NCBI GenBank assembly: GCA_019750295.1
Contig: JAIEOS010000002.1
Coordinates: forward strand, 87,510 to 151,509
Length of the DNA: 64,000 nucleotides
Reading direction: 5' to 3'
Source: Bdellovibrionales bacterium
GTDB taxonomy: Bacteria; Bdellovibrionota; Bdellovibrionia; Bdellovibrionales; JAGQZY01
A model generated the notes under the pieces. That model made no database searches and was not told the origin of the DNA. It saw only the letters and a list, made by a program, of their open reading frames with translations. Shown here in pieces: positions 1 through 9,583 of the stretch. Numbering within the stretch: position 1 is the stretch's first letter; each line of letters opens with the position of its first letter. The position numbers were made by a program, and so were the translations under genes.

Positions 1-425
1 TCAACGGAAACGAAACTGCGGGCGATTTATTGAGTCGGGCTCTGCTGATGCTCATGGTCCTTACTCCTTTCGTCGTTGCTATGGCACTGAAAAGACGTCG
101 CAGCGAAATGGAAAATCGTCGATCGCATCAACGTTATAAGATTGAGTCCGAAGTTCGCATCAGTGTGGGTGAAAAAGAACTCGTTGGTTCTGTCAGTTCG
201 ATCTCGATGGGTGGTGTGCGTATTAATACGGAAGCCCTCCTTGAGCACGGCGGCATTATCGAAATGAATATCATGAGTCCTGACGGCAAAGAGAAGCTTC
301 AAGTGATGGGTAAAGTGGTGTGGTCTGAAGAACGCAAAGCTTATGGTGTGGCGTTTAACGAAATGGCCGCAGCGCAGACCTCCACCGTCTCCGGCTGGAC
401 CAAAAAGCTCATGAAGTCCTCTTAA
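1..425 (+). CDS. PilZ-domain protein, C-terminal part (truncated by window edge)
   Basis: The frame is open to the left edge, so the true start lies outside the window; a TTG at 30 is the first start-like codon but need not be used. A hydrophobic stretch (LLMLMVLTPFVVAMAL) is followed by a basic patch and a PilZ domain. The domain has an RxxxR-type motif (RRSHQRYKI) and, about 30 residues later, SISMGG in place of the usual [DN]xSxxG. PilZ domains bind cyclic di-GMP. Here the Asp/Asn position is Ser, so binding is uncertain. A membrane-anchored c-di-GMP effector is the likeliest reading. Confidence 0.7.
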   Translation, partial: NGNETAGDLLSRALLMLMVLTPFVVAMALKRRRSEMENRRSHQRYKIESEVRISVGEKELVGSVSSISMGGVRINTEALLEHGGIIEMNIMSPDGKEKLQVMGKVVWSEERKAYGVAFNEMAAAQTSTVSGWTKKLMKSS

Positions 426-443
426 AATCTTGATTCCCCTCAG

Positions 444-465
444 GCCCTTGACTAAGTTCAAGGGC
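444..465. terminator. Hairpin after the PilZ gene, possible weak terminator
   Basis: Perfect 8-bp arms (GCCCTTGA / TCAAGGGC) enclose a 6-nt loop 18 bases after the stop of the PilZ gene. There is no clear T-run after it, so it may be a processing hairpin rather than an intrinsic terminator. Confidence 0.35.
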
Positions 466-484
466 TTAAAGAAGAGGGGTTATA

Positions 485-1087
485 ATGAAGCTGATTTTTC
501 TAATACCGACAGCTGTCGCCGTCGGTTTAATTTTGAACGTATCAACGTCAATTGCGGCGTGCACCTACAGTCTCGTTAACACCAAAATTGAGTGGACGGG
601 TTATAAATTTACCGAGAAGACCGGCGTGCCCGGAACTTTTCGTGAAGTGACGATTAACCAGCCGTCCCAAGCCTCCTCGATCGATGAGCTGATCGCCAGC
701 AGTTCCTTCTTCATTAATGCGGCGTCTGTCGATTCCGGCGTTGAAATTCGCGATCAGAGCCTTCGCGATTTTTTCTTTAAAACTATGGCAAGCCCTTACA
801 TCAGAGGCTACGTCGAAGGATACGATTCTAAAAAGAAAACGGCATCCGTACTTTTGAATATGAATGGCGTTTCTCGAGCGGAAAGCTTTAAACTGGCAGC
901 CACAAAAAGCGAAGTGACGGCCACAGGAACCATCGATTTACTCAATTTTATGATGTCCAAATCCCTAGAGAGCATCAATAAAAAATGCTACGACCTCCAC
1001 AAAGGAAAAGATGGCATCTCTAAAACATGGAGCGAAGTGGGACTAAAAATCTCCGCTCAAATTTCAGAATCTTGCAAATCGAAATAA
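485..1087 (+). CDS. YceI-like secreted protein
   Basis: The 200-residue product starts with a signal peptide (about residues 1-24, cleavage near SIA-A). After it comes a pattern typical of the YceI lipocalin-like family: WTGYKFTEKTGVPGTF near the N-terminus, then alternating beta-strand sequence. YceI proteins bind isoprenoid or other hydrophobic ligands in the periplasm. An AAGAGGGGT ribosome binding site precedes the ATG. Two cysteines near the ends (mature N-terminus and SESCKSK) could form a disulfide. The OPT transporter gene follows 12 bases later, so the two may be co-transcribed. The family is likely; the ligand is unknown. Confidence 0.6.
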   Translation: MKLIFLIPTAVAVGLILNVSTSIAACTYSLVNTKIEWTGYKFTEKTGVPGTFREVTINQPSQASSIDELIASSSFFINAASVDSGVEIRDQSLRDFFFKTMASPYIRGYVEGYDSKKKTASVLLNMNGVSRAESFKLAATKSEVTATGTIDLLNFMMSKSLESINKKCYDLHKGKDGISKTWSEVGLKISAQISESCKSK

Positions 1088-1099
1088 AGAGGGATCATC

Positions 1100-2980
1100 A
1101 TGGCGATTAAACAACTGACCGAAGAACAGATCAGAACTTGGACCCTGAAACAGAAAGACGAGTGGTGGCTAAAGAATGTCTACAAGGGGGACATGCGCCA
1201 GTTGACCTGGAGGTCTGCTCTCACAGGCGCGCTGCTCGGATCGGTTTTATCACTCACGAATTTATATATTGGTATACAGACAGGATGGACTCTCGGCGTG
1301 GGGATCACATCGGTCATTGTTTCGTTTGCCATGTTTAAGTTTCTTTCTCGGTTTCAACTTTCGACCGAAATGACGATTCTCGAAAACAATACGATGCAAT
1401 CCATCGCAACCAGCGCCGGCTATATGACATCTCCATTGATGGCGTCTCTCTCGGGATATATGATGGCGACAGGTCATATTCCTCCCATGTGGCAGGTCTA
1501 TTGTTGGATTGTGGTTTTAGCCATTCTTGGTGCTCTTTTCGCTTTCCCTCTTAAAAAGCGGTATATTAATGATGAGCAGCTGCCATTTCCGGAGGGGTAT
1601 GCGGCCGGGATTGTGCTCGACAACTTGCATTCCTCCGATGCGAAGGAAGGCCTTTATAAAGCGAAGCTCTTAGGAATGGGCGCAGGTATTGCGGCGCTGA
1701 TCGAGTTTTTAAGAAGTGGAGGGGTTCTTGCGAAACTTAAAGTTCCATTCCTTGCCATTCCTGAATACTGGGACGAGCTTGTTTATAAGTATTTATTTGT
1801 GCCGACCATCAATGGAGTTCCTCTCAAAGATCTCACCATCCGTTTTGAAACTTCAATCATCCTGATGGGAACCGGCGCGCTCATGTCCTTAAAAACAACG
1901 TCTTCGATGATGTTAGGCGCATTGATCAATTATGTGATCTTGGCCCCAATCATGATGGAAAAAGGGATTATCACCGGCACTGGATTTAAGAATATTTCGA
2001 TTTGGGCCCTTTGGGGTGGTGCCGCGATGATGACTTCTGCAGCGCTCTATTCGTTTCTCACCTCGGGGAATACATTAAGTAGTATTTTCGAGCTTTTGAA
2101 GTTTTCCAAAAAGAAAACGAAGAAGGAAGCCGACATCCTTGCCGATATTGAATTGCCGCTCAAGGTTTCTTTGATCGGTGTCCCTATCTTGACAGTGATT
2201 ATTGCCATCATGGCGCACGAATTTTTTGGAATCGAATACTGGCTGGGAGTCGTTGCGGTTCCGTTGGTTTTTGTTTTTAGTATTATGGCTGTTAAATCTA
2301 CCGGATTAACCGCGATTACTCCGGGAAGCGCACTCGCCAAGATGACACAGGTTTGTTATAGTGTGATGGCCCCAGGACAGATGAACACGAGTTTGATCAC
2401 GGCAGGAATCACTTCAGAAGTTTCTCTGAGTGCGAGCAATTTGTTGATGGATATTAAGCCCACATACATGCTCGGTGGAAAACCACGCCAACAAGCCATC
2501 GGGCATATCATCGGGATCTTTGCTGGGGGTCTGTTGTCTATTCCAGTCTTCTATATGCTCTTCCATGGAGATATTACGGTTTTCGGAACCGATAAATTTC
2601 CGATGCCAGGGGCCACAGTTTGGAAAGCGGTTGCCGATGTTTTATCGAAGGGTCTATCCGCTCTTCATCCCACATCTCAAATCGCTGTTCTCATTGGTGC
2701 GGCGTTAGGAATTCTTTTCGAGATTCTCATTAAAAAAACAAAAGGGAAGTTCCCGATTTCACCCACTGGGTTCGGGATCGCCTTCGTTCTTCCATTCACG
2801 AACACACTCATGTTTTTTGTGGGATCGTTGATTGCTTGGTACCTTGAGAGTAAACCCAAGGATCAGCGTACGGCCGCTTACCACCGCTTTGTCGAAAACA
2901 AAGAATCGATCGCGGCAGGGGTGATTGCCGGAGGATCTATCATCGGGATTGTGCTTCTCATCGTTGAGACGATGTTATAG
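1100..2980 (+). CDS. OPT-family oligopeptide/metal-chelate transporter
   Basis: A 626-residue polytopic membrane protein with many hydrophobic segments. The N-terminus reads LTWRSALTGALLGSVLSLTN, followed by IGIQTGWTLG, and later come PFPEGYAAGIVL and GQMNTSLITAG. These are characteristic of the bacterial branch of the oligopeptide transporter (OPT) family, which imports small peptides or peptide-like metal chelates with protons. The length is usual for the family. It begins 12 bases after the YceI-like gene behind an AGAGGG ribosome binding site. A terminator-like hairpin follows its stop codon. The substrate cannot be read from sequence. Confidence 0.85.
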   Translation: MAIKQLTEEQIRTWTLKQKDEWWLKNVYKGDMRQLTWRSALTGALLGSVLSLTNLYIGIQTGWTLGVGITSVIVSFAMFKFLSRFQLSTEMTILENNTMQSIATSAGYMTSPLMASLSGYMMATGHIPPMWQVYCWIVVLAILGALFAFPLKKRYINDEQLPFPEGYAAGIVLDNLHSSDAKEGLYKAKLLGMGAGIAALIEFLRSGGVLAKLKVPFLAIPEYWDELVYKYLFVPTINGVPLKDLTIRFETSIILMGTGALMSLKTTSSMMLGALINYVILAPIMMEKGIITGTGFKNISIWALWGGAAMMTSAALYSFLTSGNTLSSIFELLKFSKKKTKKEADILADIELPLKVSLIGVPILTVIIAIMAHEFFGIEYWLGVVAVPLVFVFSIMAVKSTGLTAITPGSALAKMTQVCYSVMAPGQMNTSLITAGITSEVSLSASNLLMDIKPTYMLGGKPRQQAIGHIIGIFAGGLLSIPVFYMLFHGDITVFGTDKFPMPGATVWKAVADVLSKGLSALHPTSQIAVLIGAALGILFEILIKKTKGKFPISPTGFGIAFVLPFTNTLMFFVGSLIAWYLESKPKDQRTAAYHRFVENKESIAAGVIAGGSIIGIVLLIVETML

Positions 2981-3010
2981 GCCCTGTCGATGACATTGAT
3001 TTCAACGAAA

Positions 3011-3052
3011 ACTCCAAGGCGCGATGGTGTGAGCCTTGGGGTCTTAGTTTTT
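3011..3052 (+). terminator. Probable intrinsic terminator after the OPT gene
   Basis: CCAAGGC (3014-3020) pairs with GCCTTGG (3033-3039), the stem extends outward with A-T, C-G and G-T pairs, and TTAGTTTTT follows. It lies 30 bases after the OPT stop codon. Confidence 0.6.
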
Positions 3053-3218
3053 AAATCTTAAGCTACTTTAACAAAAAACCATTTCATTGATCTCATCTTA
3101 AAAATTCCTCAGATTCGAAATACGGAGATCAAAAACTTTGGTGATATCAGAGACTATACACTCAGGTTTTATCCTCCAGTGACGATAAGCATAAGTAATC
3201 AGGAATGTTAATGGAGAA

Positions 3219-6029
3219 ATGAGTATGCTTAAGGCACCAATTCCTAGTGATGAGCAAAAAAGAATAGATAAACTTAATGAATATCAAATTCTCGATACTC
3301 TCCAGGAGCAAGAGCTTGACGAGATTACAAAAATTGCGGCGCAAATCTGTGATTGCAGAATTTCTTTAATCAGTTTGATCGATACTCATAGACAGTGGTT
3401 TAAATCAAAGTATGGGCTTACTACGAATGAAACTCCAAGGGACATTTCCTACTGCGGCCACGCCATAATGAGTGATGAAATTTTTATCGTTGAAGATTCG
3501 GCACTCGATGAAAGGTTTTGTGATAATCCGCTGTTTTTAGGGGAACCCCACGCTCGTTTTTATGCGGGAGCTCCTCTTATATCTACCGAGGGCCAAAGAA
3601 TTGGTACTTTATGTGTCATAGATTCTGATTCGAAAGTCCTTGATGAAAAGCAAAAGTTAATTCTTAAAAGTTTATCTCAACAGATCATTACTATCTTCGA
3701 GGCGAGAAAGCTCCTCTATGAAAAACAAAATAATGAATTCTTGCTTAAAGAAGTCCAGAAAAATGCACAGATTGGCGGATGGGAATTAAATGTTAAAACA
3801 TTCAAAACAAAATGGACAGATGAAGTCTTTAGAATCCACGAAGTTGAAATTGGCGCCGCATTTGATGTCAAAGATGCGATGAGCTTTTACTCTGACGTCG
3901 ATAGGACGAGAATTCTAGGTGACATCAAAAATTGTATTGAAAACGGAGTGCCATTTGAGTCCGACTTTGAATTCATCACTGCCAAAGGTAATAAGAGGTG
4001 GGTTCACTCCAAAGGTTTTGCTAAAAGAGATAAAGAAGGCAAAGTTCAAAGAATTCTCGGGACACTTCAAGACATCACCCATAAGAAGTTAAAAGAAATT
4101 GAGCTCAAATCCTCAAAAGAGTATCTTGATCTCGCGCTTGAAGGCGCGGGACTTGGAATCTGGGACTGGTACCTCGCCGATAACTCGGTGAAATTTGATG
4201 AAAGATGGGCGCAAATGCTCGGGCTCGACATTAACGAAATTGATATGGAACTCACCACTTGGGAATCGAGAGTTCATCCTGATGATTTAGAAAAGTGTTA
4301 CGCAGACATTAAAGCATATATGGATGGTAAGACCGAGTTTTATGAGAACGTGCATCGAATGAGGCACAAAAATGGTCACTGGGTTTACATTTTAGATCGC
4401 GGAAGGTTCTCAGATTGGGATCAGGACGGCCGACCGATTCGATTCACCGGGACTCATTTTGATGTGAGCGAACTTGAAAAGGCGAAGCAGAAACTTTCGC
4501 TTCTCTATCAAAATAGTCCGTTCGGATTCGCCTTCTGTGACATCAACGGCAATATACTGGATGTGAATAAAAAATACGAAGAGATCACCGGATACACCGC
4601 GGATGAGCTCAAGAAACTATCACGTTGGGATCTGACTCCAACAAAGTATATAGACGACGAAAATACCCACCTTGAATCTTTGAGGGCCAATGGTCGTTAT
4701 GGACCGTACCGAAAGGAATACAAAAACAAAAAGGGTGATTTGGTGCCTGTGGAGCTGAACGGATTTATAATTAAAGATTTTGACGGTAAAGCGGGTGTTT
4801 GGTCTATCGTCGAGGATATTACTCAAAAGATCGCCCAGGAAAAAGAGTTGTTGTACCAGAAACAATTCGCCGCGCACCACGCAAAACTCGCCTCCATTGG
4901 TGAGCTTGCCGCAGGCGTAGGGCATGAAATCAATAATCCGCTCTCCATAGTTAAAGGTTATCTATCGGTTCTTGAGAAGAAAATGGAAAAGGGAAGTGTC
5001 AATCAAAGCGAAGTTCAAGCATATCTTGGGAAGATAGATGTCGCGACCAACAGAATTGCACGAATAGTTCAAGGTCTGAGAACATTTTCACGGTCTGATG
5101 CGACCGAGGTTTCAGACTTTTCTCCGATTGACGCTATTGAAGAATCTTTCAATATGCTGAATGAGATCTATGAGAAAGATGGGATACATCTTAAATTTAA
5201 CAATTCGGTGAGGGGGCAATATCTCATTCATGGCAATAGGGGTAAGTTTCAGCAGATCATAATGAATCTAGTCTCTAACGCGAAAGATGCCACGCAAGAT
5301 AAAGATTTAAGGATTATTAATATAAACATAAGAAATGAAGTCGATAAATTGATTATAGAGGTCGATGATAACGGGTGTGGTTTCCCTGAATCGTTAAAGG
5401 AAAAAATATTTGATCCGTTTTTCACCACTAAAGAAGTGAACAAAGGAACCGGCATCGGCTTATCTTTGGTTCATAGCTTTATCAAAGAAATGAACGGTGG
5501 AATTCGCGTAGAAAGTAAAGTGCATGAGGGGTCTAAGTTCACCCTGGAACTGCCTGCTCTTTTGGCGTCACAAATTCAAACTCAGGTCCAAACACCCAGC
5601 CCAGCTGAGGCGAATGGGGGAGTTCAGTATAAAGCGAATGTTATACTTGCAGATGATGACGAAGGTATTCGTGAGCTATTAGGTGATCTTTTAGAATCGA
5701 TGGGAATGCGGGTCACTGCGGTCGAGAACGGCAAGGAAGCTTTAGACTTATACATGAAGCATCCCGATAATTTTGATCTCATCATTTCGGACATGAAGAT
5801 GCCCCAATTGGATGGCCCGAGTTTACTCAAAAAGCTCCGAGAAAATGAACAATTAAAGCAGCCAAAGTTTATATTTATCACGGGTGGAATCAATATCAAT
5901 TTTGAGGATAAGGACAATGAGCTCAACAAGCTCATCGACGGTTATCTTCTCAAGCCATTCACCGAGAGTAAGGTTTATGAAATCTTAGAGAGATGCCAAC
6001 TGGTTGAAAAGATGAGAAAAGTGTCCTGA
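3219..6029 (+). CDS. Hybrid sensor histidine kinase (GAF, three PAS, kinase core, receiver)
   Basis: The 936-residue soluble kinase has no transmembrane segment. Order of domains: a GAF domain (about 25-165, typical of proteins beginning ...[13 protein letters not shown]); three PAS/PAC modules (about 190-290, 300-420, 425-540); a HisKA dimerisation domain with phospho-acceptor His569 in GHEINNP; an HATPase domain with [16 protein letters not shown] and GTGIGLSL; and a C-terminal receiver (about 805-925) with the acidic pair DDDE, phospho-acceptor Asp858 in ISDMKMP and LLKPF. Cytosolic signals are therefore probably passed from His569 to Asp858 and on to an unlinked phosphotransfer protein. 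ATG at 3219 or 3225 could be the start; GGAG at 3212 fits the second better. No partner gene adjoins it. Confidence 0.92.
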   Translation: MSMLKAPIPSDEQKRIDKLNEYQILDTLQEQELDEITKIAAQICDCRISLISLIDTHRQWFKSKYGLTTNETPRDISYCGHAIMSDEIFIVEDSALDERFCDNPLFLGEPHARFYAGAPLISTEGQRIGTLCVIDSDSKVLDEKQKLILKSLSQQIITIFEARKLLYEKQNNEFLLKEVQKNAQIGGWELNVKTFKTKWTDEVFRIHEVEIGAAFDVKDAMSFYSDVDRTRILGDIKNCIENGVPFESDFEFITAKGNKRWVHSKGFAKRDKEGKVQRILGTLQDITHKKLKEIELKSSKEYLDLALEGAGLGIWDWYLADNSVKFDERWAQMLGLDINEIDMELTTWESRVHPDDLEKCYADIKAYMDGKTEFYENVHRMRHKNGHWVYILDRGRFSDWDQDGRPIRFTGTHFDVSELEKAKQKLSLLYQNSPFGFAFCDINGNILDVNKKYEEITGYTADELKKLSRWDLTPTKYIDDENTHLESLRANGRYGPYRKEYKNKKGDLVPVELNGFIIKDFDGKAGVWSIVEDITQKIAQEKELLYQKQFAAHHAKLASIGELAAGVGHEINNPLSIVKGYLSVLEKKMEKGSVNQSEVQAYLGKIDVATNRIARIVQGLRTFSRSDATEVSDFSPIDAIEESFNMLNEIYEKDGIHLKFNNSVRGQYLIHGNRGKFQQIIMNLVSNAKDATQDKDLRIININIRNEVDKLIIEVDDNGCGFPESLKEKIFDPFFTTKEVNKGTGIGLSLVHSFIKEMNGGIRVESKVHEGSKFTLELPALLASQIQTQVQTPSPAEANGGVQYKANVILADDDEGIRELLGDLLESMGMRVTAVENGKEALDLYMKHPDNFDLIISDMKMPQLDGPSLLKKLRENEQLKQPKFIFITGGININFEDKDNELNKLIDGYLLKPFTESKVYEILERCQLVEKMRKVS

Positions 6030-6061
6030 GTCCCGACCGGCTGCTCAGCCGCCGAATCGCA

Positions 6062-6148
6062 TGGTGGCTCGGGCGAGAATCGAACTCGCACACCCGTGAA
6101 GGTACTGGATTTTGAGTCCAGCGCGTCTACCAATTCCACCACCGAGCC
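6062..6148 (-). tRNA. tRNA-Leu (anticodon CAA)
   Basis: An 87-nt class II tRNA on the minus strand. The acceptor stem is GGCTCGG / CCGAGCC with an encoded CCA at 6062-6064. The anticodon stem CTGGA/TCCAG encloses CTCAAAA, giving anticodon CAA (codon UUG). The T-loop GTTCGATTC and the extended variable arm fit tRNA-Leu. Confidence 0.97.
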
Positions 6149-6414
6149 ATGCTGTATCTAAAGGACTAATGGAACCTAAATTATCCTCTTATGGCGATCA
6201 AGTATTATTTTCAGGTATGTCAAATCACTAGATAGAAAACAGAATAGTCAAAGTGCCTTTATTTGTCTCTGAGTTCAGTTCCGCTCTGGAACTGAACGAA
6301 TATTGACTAACGATCTTGTGAGTTTAGATGCACTGGCCGGAACTTGGTATGACCGTTGCTAATAGGACAGGCAAAGCTGACGAAAAAAGTTAGTAAGCAA
6401 AGAAGGAGACATTT
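6149..6414. other. Intergenic region with a hairpin, upstream of the barrel gene
   Basis: No gene is visible in the 266 bases between tRNA-Leu and the outer-membrane protein gene; with the space before the tRNA this makes a protein-free stretch of 385 bases. It contains a perfect 10-bp inverted repeat (GTTCAGTTCC 6273-6282, GGAACTGAAC 6288-6297, 5-nt loop) without a T-run. Just after it comes a possible -35 (TTGACT, 6302-6307), and an AAGGAGA ribosome binding site lies at the end. The palindrome could be an operator or an RNA hairpin. Confidence 0.4.
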
Positions 6415-7635
6415 ATGACAAATAAGTTTTTAGCTACAGTATTGGTGTTAATGGCATCAGTATCTTATGCCAATCAAAATCAATATGATTATGAATCGGT
6501 TGAAATCAATAACATCTACAATGATGTTGAATCTGCATCGGATATTCGTGATCCGCAAATGGCCCGCAGACCTCATGGCACGAACGAGGCGATCGATACG
6601 GCCAACAGCCCACAGATCAATATCTACAACGAGAATGCAAATTCCAACAAACAAGCCCAAAAATCCCACGCGCAGACAGATACGGATGCGATTGTTGATT
6701 CTGCAGCCTACTCAGACTCTAAAGCTCAATCCGACCTGAGCCACGACTATATCGAACGCGCTAACGAAATCCGTCGCGCTCGTAAAGATTTAGAGATGGG
6801 AACAGAGACAAAAATGATCGAAAAGATCGAATGGTCTCGTATCGAAGACGAAAAAGATCGTAGCGATCGTCTTTTTGGAAATCGTTTAGATAAAAAGAAA
6901 TACGATAATCACTATGATAACAACTACGAAAATAACTATAAGCCAGAAAAAGAAGTCGTCATCATCGAAAAGCCAACTCCGGTAGTTCCTTATGCTCCAG
7001 CTCCTGTTTATAAAGAAGAGTACAAAAATGAAGTCAAATCGGACTACTCTTACATCGCAGACTCTAAGTCTTATCTATCTCCTACTGTCGGTTGGATGAC
7101 TCATCCTTCGGCAGTGAACGTGGATGAAGCGACTACTTTTGGTATCGCTGCGGGAACAGTTTTCTCCTCAGGCGTAGCTGTGGAAATGGGATTGAACTAC
7201 GCGAACTTTACGATGGATGACTACGACGTTTATACATTCAACGGATTGCCTGGACAGAAAGAAGTTGACCAATACAGCTTGAACGGTGCGGTGAGATACA
7301 ACTTTATGGTTGGACGAATCGTGCCTAACGTCGGTGCGTTGCTTGGTTACTCTTACAGAGATTACAACGAGACTCGTGCTTTCAGCCAGGGAACAACATC
7401 ATCGTCTGCAGTAGATGCAGGTGTAAGCTTGGGTGTCGACTTCAAATTGACTCAAAACTTCTCACTCGGCGTAGAATATCGTGTCATGAGAAACATTTGG
7501 AACGATCGCGAAGACCAAGACAACAATCAAGTTTCTCCATTGTTCTACGGTCCGTATGCAACAGCTCAGAACCGCGAAAAACTCGAAGAAGTGGGTTATC
7601 AGCAGTTCGGTGTTAATGCGAAGTTCTCTTTCTAA
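6415..7635 (+). CDS. Outer-membrane beta-barrel protein with a long charged N-terminal region
   Basis: A signal peptide (residues 1-19, ending SYA) is followed by about 200 low-complexity, polar residues. These include an Asn/Tyr-rich segment near 160-175 (NHYDNNYENNYKPEK) and a proline-rich segment (PTPVVPYAPAPVYKEE). The last 180 residues look like an eight-stranded barrel of the OmpA/opacity type, with alternating strands such as GVAVEMGLNYANFTM and GVEYRVMRNIW, and a terminal Phe (FGVNAKFSF) as the BAM recognition signal. A strong AAGGAGA site precedes the ATG and an intrinsic terminator follows. It is probably a surface protein; the role is unknown. Confidence 0.75.
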   Translation: MTNKFLATVLVLMASVSYANQNQYDYESVEINNIYNDVESASDIRDPQMARRPHGTNEAIDTANSPQINIYNENANSNKQAQKSHAQTDTDAIVDSAAYSDSKAQSDLSHDYIERANEIRRARKDLEMGTETKMIEKIEWSRIEDEKDRSDRLFGNRLDKKKYDNHYDNNYENNYKPEKEVVIIEKPTPVVPYAPAPVYKEEYKNEVKSDYSYIADSKSYLSPTVGWMTHPSAVNVDEATTFGIAAGTVFSSGVAVEMGLNYANFTMDDYDVYTFNGLPGQKEVDQYSLNGAVRYNFMVGRIVPNVGALLGYSYRDYNETRAFSQGTTSSSAVDAGVSLGVDFKLTQNFSLGVEYRVMRNIWNDREDQDNNQVSPLFYGPYATAQNREKLEEVGYQQFGVNAKFSF

Positions 7636-7678
7636 GTTTAGATTTTAAGTGTGTTATAAGGTGTCCTCTTTAGCTTGG

Positions 7679-7709
7679 GCCCAGTCAGGATTGACTGGGC
7701 TTTTTTTTT
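7679..7709 (+). terminator. Intrinsic terminator
   Basis: A 9-bp GC-rich stem (GCCCAGTCA / TGACTGGGC) with a 4-nt loop is followed by nine T residues, 43 bases after the stop of the barrel gene. Confidence 0.95.
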
Positions 7710-7725
7710 AGTCCTACAATAGGTG

Positions 7726-8388
7726 ATGAAGCTTAATGAACACATGGTTGTGCTCACTTTCATTCTTCCCACGATTTTTTCGACGCTTGTGGGACCATCG
7801 AGTTTTGCTCAGTCAAAGATCAATAAAAACGCCCCGGTGCTTATGGCGGCTTTGGCCAAAGTGGGTGTAGAGGTTTTGACCACTCGTGATCTTCAGATTC
7901 ATCAATTTATCAATGAGTCAGAGCCGCTTTTTAATGATTACGTCGACAAGAAGGAGCCCCTCAAGACTCTCGTTTGGGAATCGCTCATTTATTCAGAATC
8001 TAAAACCACCCTCAATCAGACAGTGTCCGAAACCGAAATCAAAGACGCTGCCGCCACATTTTCTAAGAAGTATGCCAAGGATAAGCTGTGGACTTCGCTT
8101 TCGGTGAGCGAACGGGATTTAAATATGGCAATGGAGCGCCATCAGTCGGCAAAAAAGCTCATGGGCCTAAAGATGCCAACGGATCTGATCTCTATTACCG
8201 ATAAAGAGGTCGAAAACTACTATGCTCAGAACAAGTCCCAACTCGGCCATCGACCTTTAGAAGAATCACGGGAGCAGATTCGTAAAGGCCTCAAAAGTAT
8301 CAAGGCGCGTGAAAGGTTTTCGGAGTGGATGCGGGCCCTCACCCGTACACATTCAGTAGAGTATTTTTCCGGCGTTCAGGTGCAATGA
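7726..8388 (+). CDS. SurA/PrsA-like periplasmic protein lacking a parvulin domain
   Basis: An N-terminal signal peptide (about residues 1-28, ending SFA) is followed by a helical protein of 220 residues. The pattern resembles the chaperone part of SurA-like peptidyl-prolyl isomerases: an early segment with LVWESLIYSESK, then TDKEVENYYAQNKSQLG, then EESREQIRKGLKSIKARERFSEWM. The parvulin domain that normally sits between the last two segments is absent. It may therefore help fold outer-membrane proteins as a holdase only. GTG at 7723 or ATG at 7726 can start it. The acetyltransferase gene overlaps its stop codon. The family call rests on pattern only. Confidence 0.55.
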   Translation: MKLNEHMVVLTFILPTIFSTLVGPSSFAQSKINKNAPVLMAALAKVGVEVLTTRDLQIHQFINESEPLFNDYVDKKEPLKTLVWESLIYSESKTTLNQTVSETEIKDAAATFSKKYAKDKLWTSLSVSERDLNMAMERHQSAKKLMGLKMPTDLISITDKEVENYYAQNKSQLGHRPLEESREQIRKGLKSIKARERFSEWMRALTRTHSVEYFSGVQVQ

Positions 8389-8828
8389 TGATATTTAAAG
8401 ACGCTCAGGCCCTAAAACATGTGGAAGCCTGGGTGGAGGGCTTAAATTTTAGTGATCTGAGCCTTAAAAGTTGGTCTGAGGCCACTTTGACCGAAACACT
8501 GCGCACTTATAATTTTGTCTTTTTGGGCGCGGGTGGTCAGCCAATGACTTCCTGTGTAGTTTTTCAGGAAATGGGCCCGGATCTGTGCGAGGTCTTATTT
8601 TTAGGGACCAGTCCGGCCTATCAGGGGCAGGGCCAAATGACGGAATTGTTAGAGGAATTCATTCATCGGTGTCCATATGACCGCATCTGGCTCGAGTGCC
8701 GAGCTGACAATCTGATTGCCCAAAATATTTACCGAAAACTGGGCTTTGTCGAAAACGGTCAGCGCCCGAACTACTATCATGACAGTACTCCTGCGATTTT
8801 ATTTACCTTTTTTAGGAAGCATCGTTAA
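8385..8828 (+). CDS. GNAT N-acetyltransferase, RimI-like
   Basis: The 147-residue product starts at an ATG that overlaps the TGA of the previous gene (CAATGATG; ATG at 8385 or 8388). It shows the GNAT fold: VLFLGTSPAYQGQGQMTELLEEF carries the acetyl-CoA binding motif (Q/RxxGxG/A as QGQGQM), and WLECRADNLIAQNIYRKLGFVENGQRPNYY matches the RimI-type C-terminus. RimI acetylates the N-terminal alanine of ribosomal protein S18. Whether this protein does the same is not shown, but its place just before the ribosome-maturation cluster is compatible. Confidence 0.75.
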   Translation: MMIFKDAQALKHVEAWVEGLNFSDLSLKSWSEATLTETLRTYNFVFLGAGGQPMTSCVVFQEMGPDLCEVLFLGTSPAYQGQGQMTELLEEFIHRCPYDRIWLECRADNLIAQNIYRKLGFVENGQRPNYYHDSTPAILFTFFRKHR

Positions 8829-8889
8829 GAAATATCGACGGAAGGGTTGCATTTTCCCCCCGCATTTGTTACTACTGAGTCATTCGTTT

Positions 8890-8912
8890 AGCCCCTAGTG
8901 GGGCTTTTTTTT
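8890..8912 (+). terminator. Intrinsic terminator before rimP
   Basis: A short stem (GCCCC / GGGGC, loop TAGT) is followed by eight or more T residues. It separates the acetyltransferase gene from the rimP operon. Confidence 0.9.
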
Positions 8913-8968
8913 TACTGAAGGCGGAGTTGTTGAAGCTCTGTCCTTAAATTATAGGACCGTATAGCCTT

Positions 8969-9580
8969 ATGCATTTGAACTTAGAAAAGGTAACGTCCTT
9001 GGCCGAATCCGTGGCCACTCCTCTCGGTCTGCGCGTGTATCATCTGGAAATGGTTGGAAGTGGAAACGGGAAGATCCTGCGGATCTTTATTGATCGCACG
9101 CAACCGCGTGCCATCGATACAGCAGCTGAGACGGAAGTGATTGAAGAAGAGGATGTGAGCATTGAATCCAGCGGCGACGTGAATAAAGTGTCGCTCAAAG
9201 ATTGCTCTGATTTTTCGAAAGCATTTAGCGAAAAGTTAGATAGCGAAGACCCGATTGAAGGAGCTTACCATCTCGAAGTCTCCAGCCCGGGTGTAGAGCG
9301 CGTCTTGGTAAAAATGTGGCACTTTCAAGAGAGTGTCGGCGAAAACATCTACGTGCAGCTGAATAAGCCTCTGGCGGATATCAGCAACGTGGATCAGAAG
9401 CACGGAAGTCGCAAAAAGATCACGGGAGTTCTCAAATCTTTGAGCGACGAAAAATTGAGTATTGATTTTGAAAATACGAACGTCATCGTTCCTTTCCAAA
9501 ATGTTTCAAAAGCCCATGTGGTTTTTGATTTTGGTAATAATACGATTGCGCGCAAACGCGCGACAATGACCAAGGAGTAG
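8969..9580 (+). CDS. rimP: Ribosome maturation factor RimP
   Basis: RimP assists assembly of the 30S subunit. Family marks are the N-terminal fold (LAESVATPLGLRVYHLEM), LRIFIDR, the central DCSDFSKAFSEKLD, and the diagnostic YHLEVSSPGVERVL. The product is 203 residues, longer than the usual 150 or so; much of the excess is an acidic insert at about residues 46-74 between the first beta strand and the helix that normally follows. It is the first gene of the rimP-nusA-infB-rbfA-truB cluster and lies 3 bases before nusA, the usual order in bacteria. Confidence 0.95.
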   Translation: MHLNLEKVTSLAESVATPLGLRVYHLEMVGSGNGKILRIFIDRTQPRAIDTAAETEVIEEEDVSIESSGDVNKVSLKDCSDFSKAFSEKLDSEDPIEGAYHLEVSSPGVERVLVKMWHFQESVGENIYVQLNKPLADISNVDQKHGSRKKITGVLKSLSDEKLSIDFENTNVIVPFQNVSKAHVVFDFGNNTIARKRATMTKE

Positions 9581-9583
9581 CCA

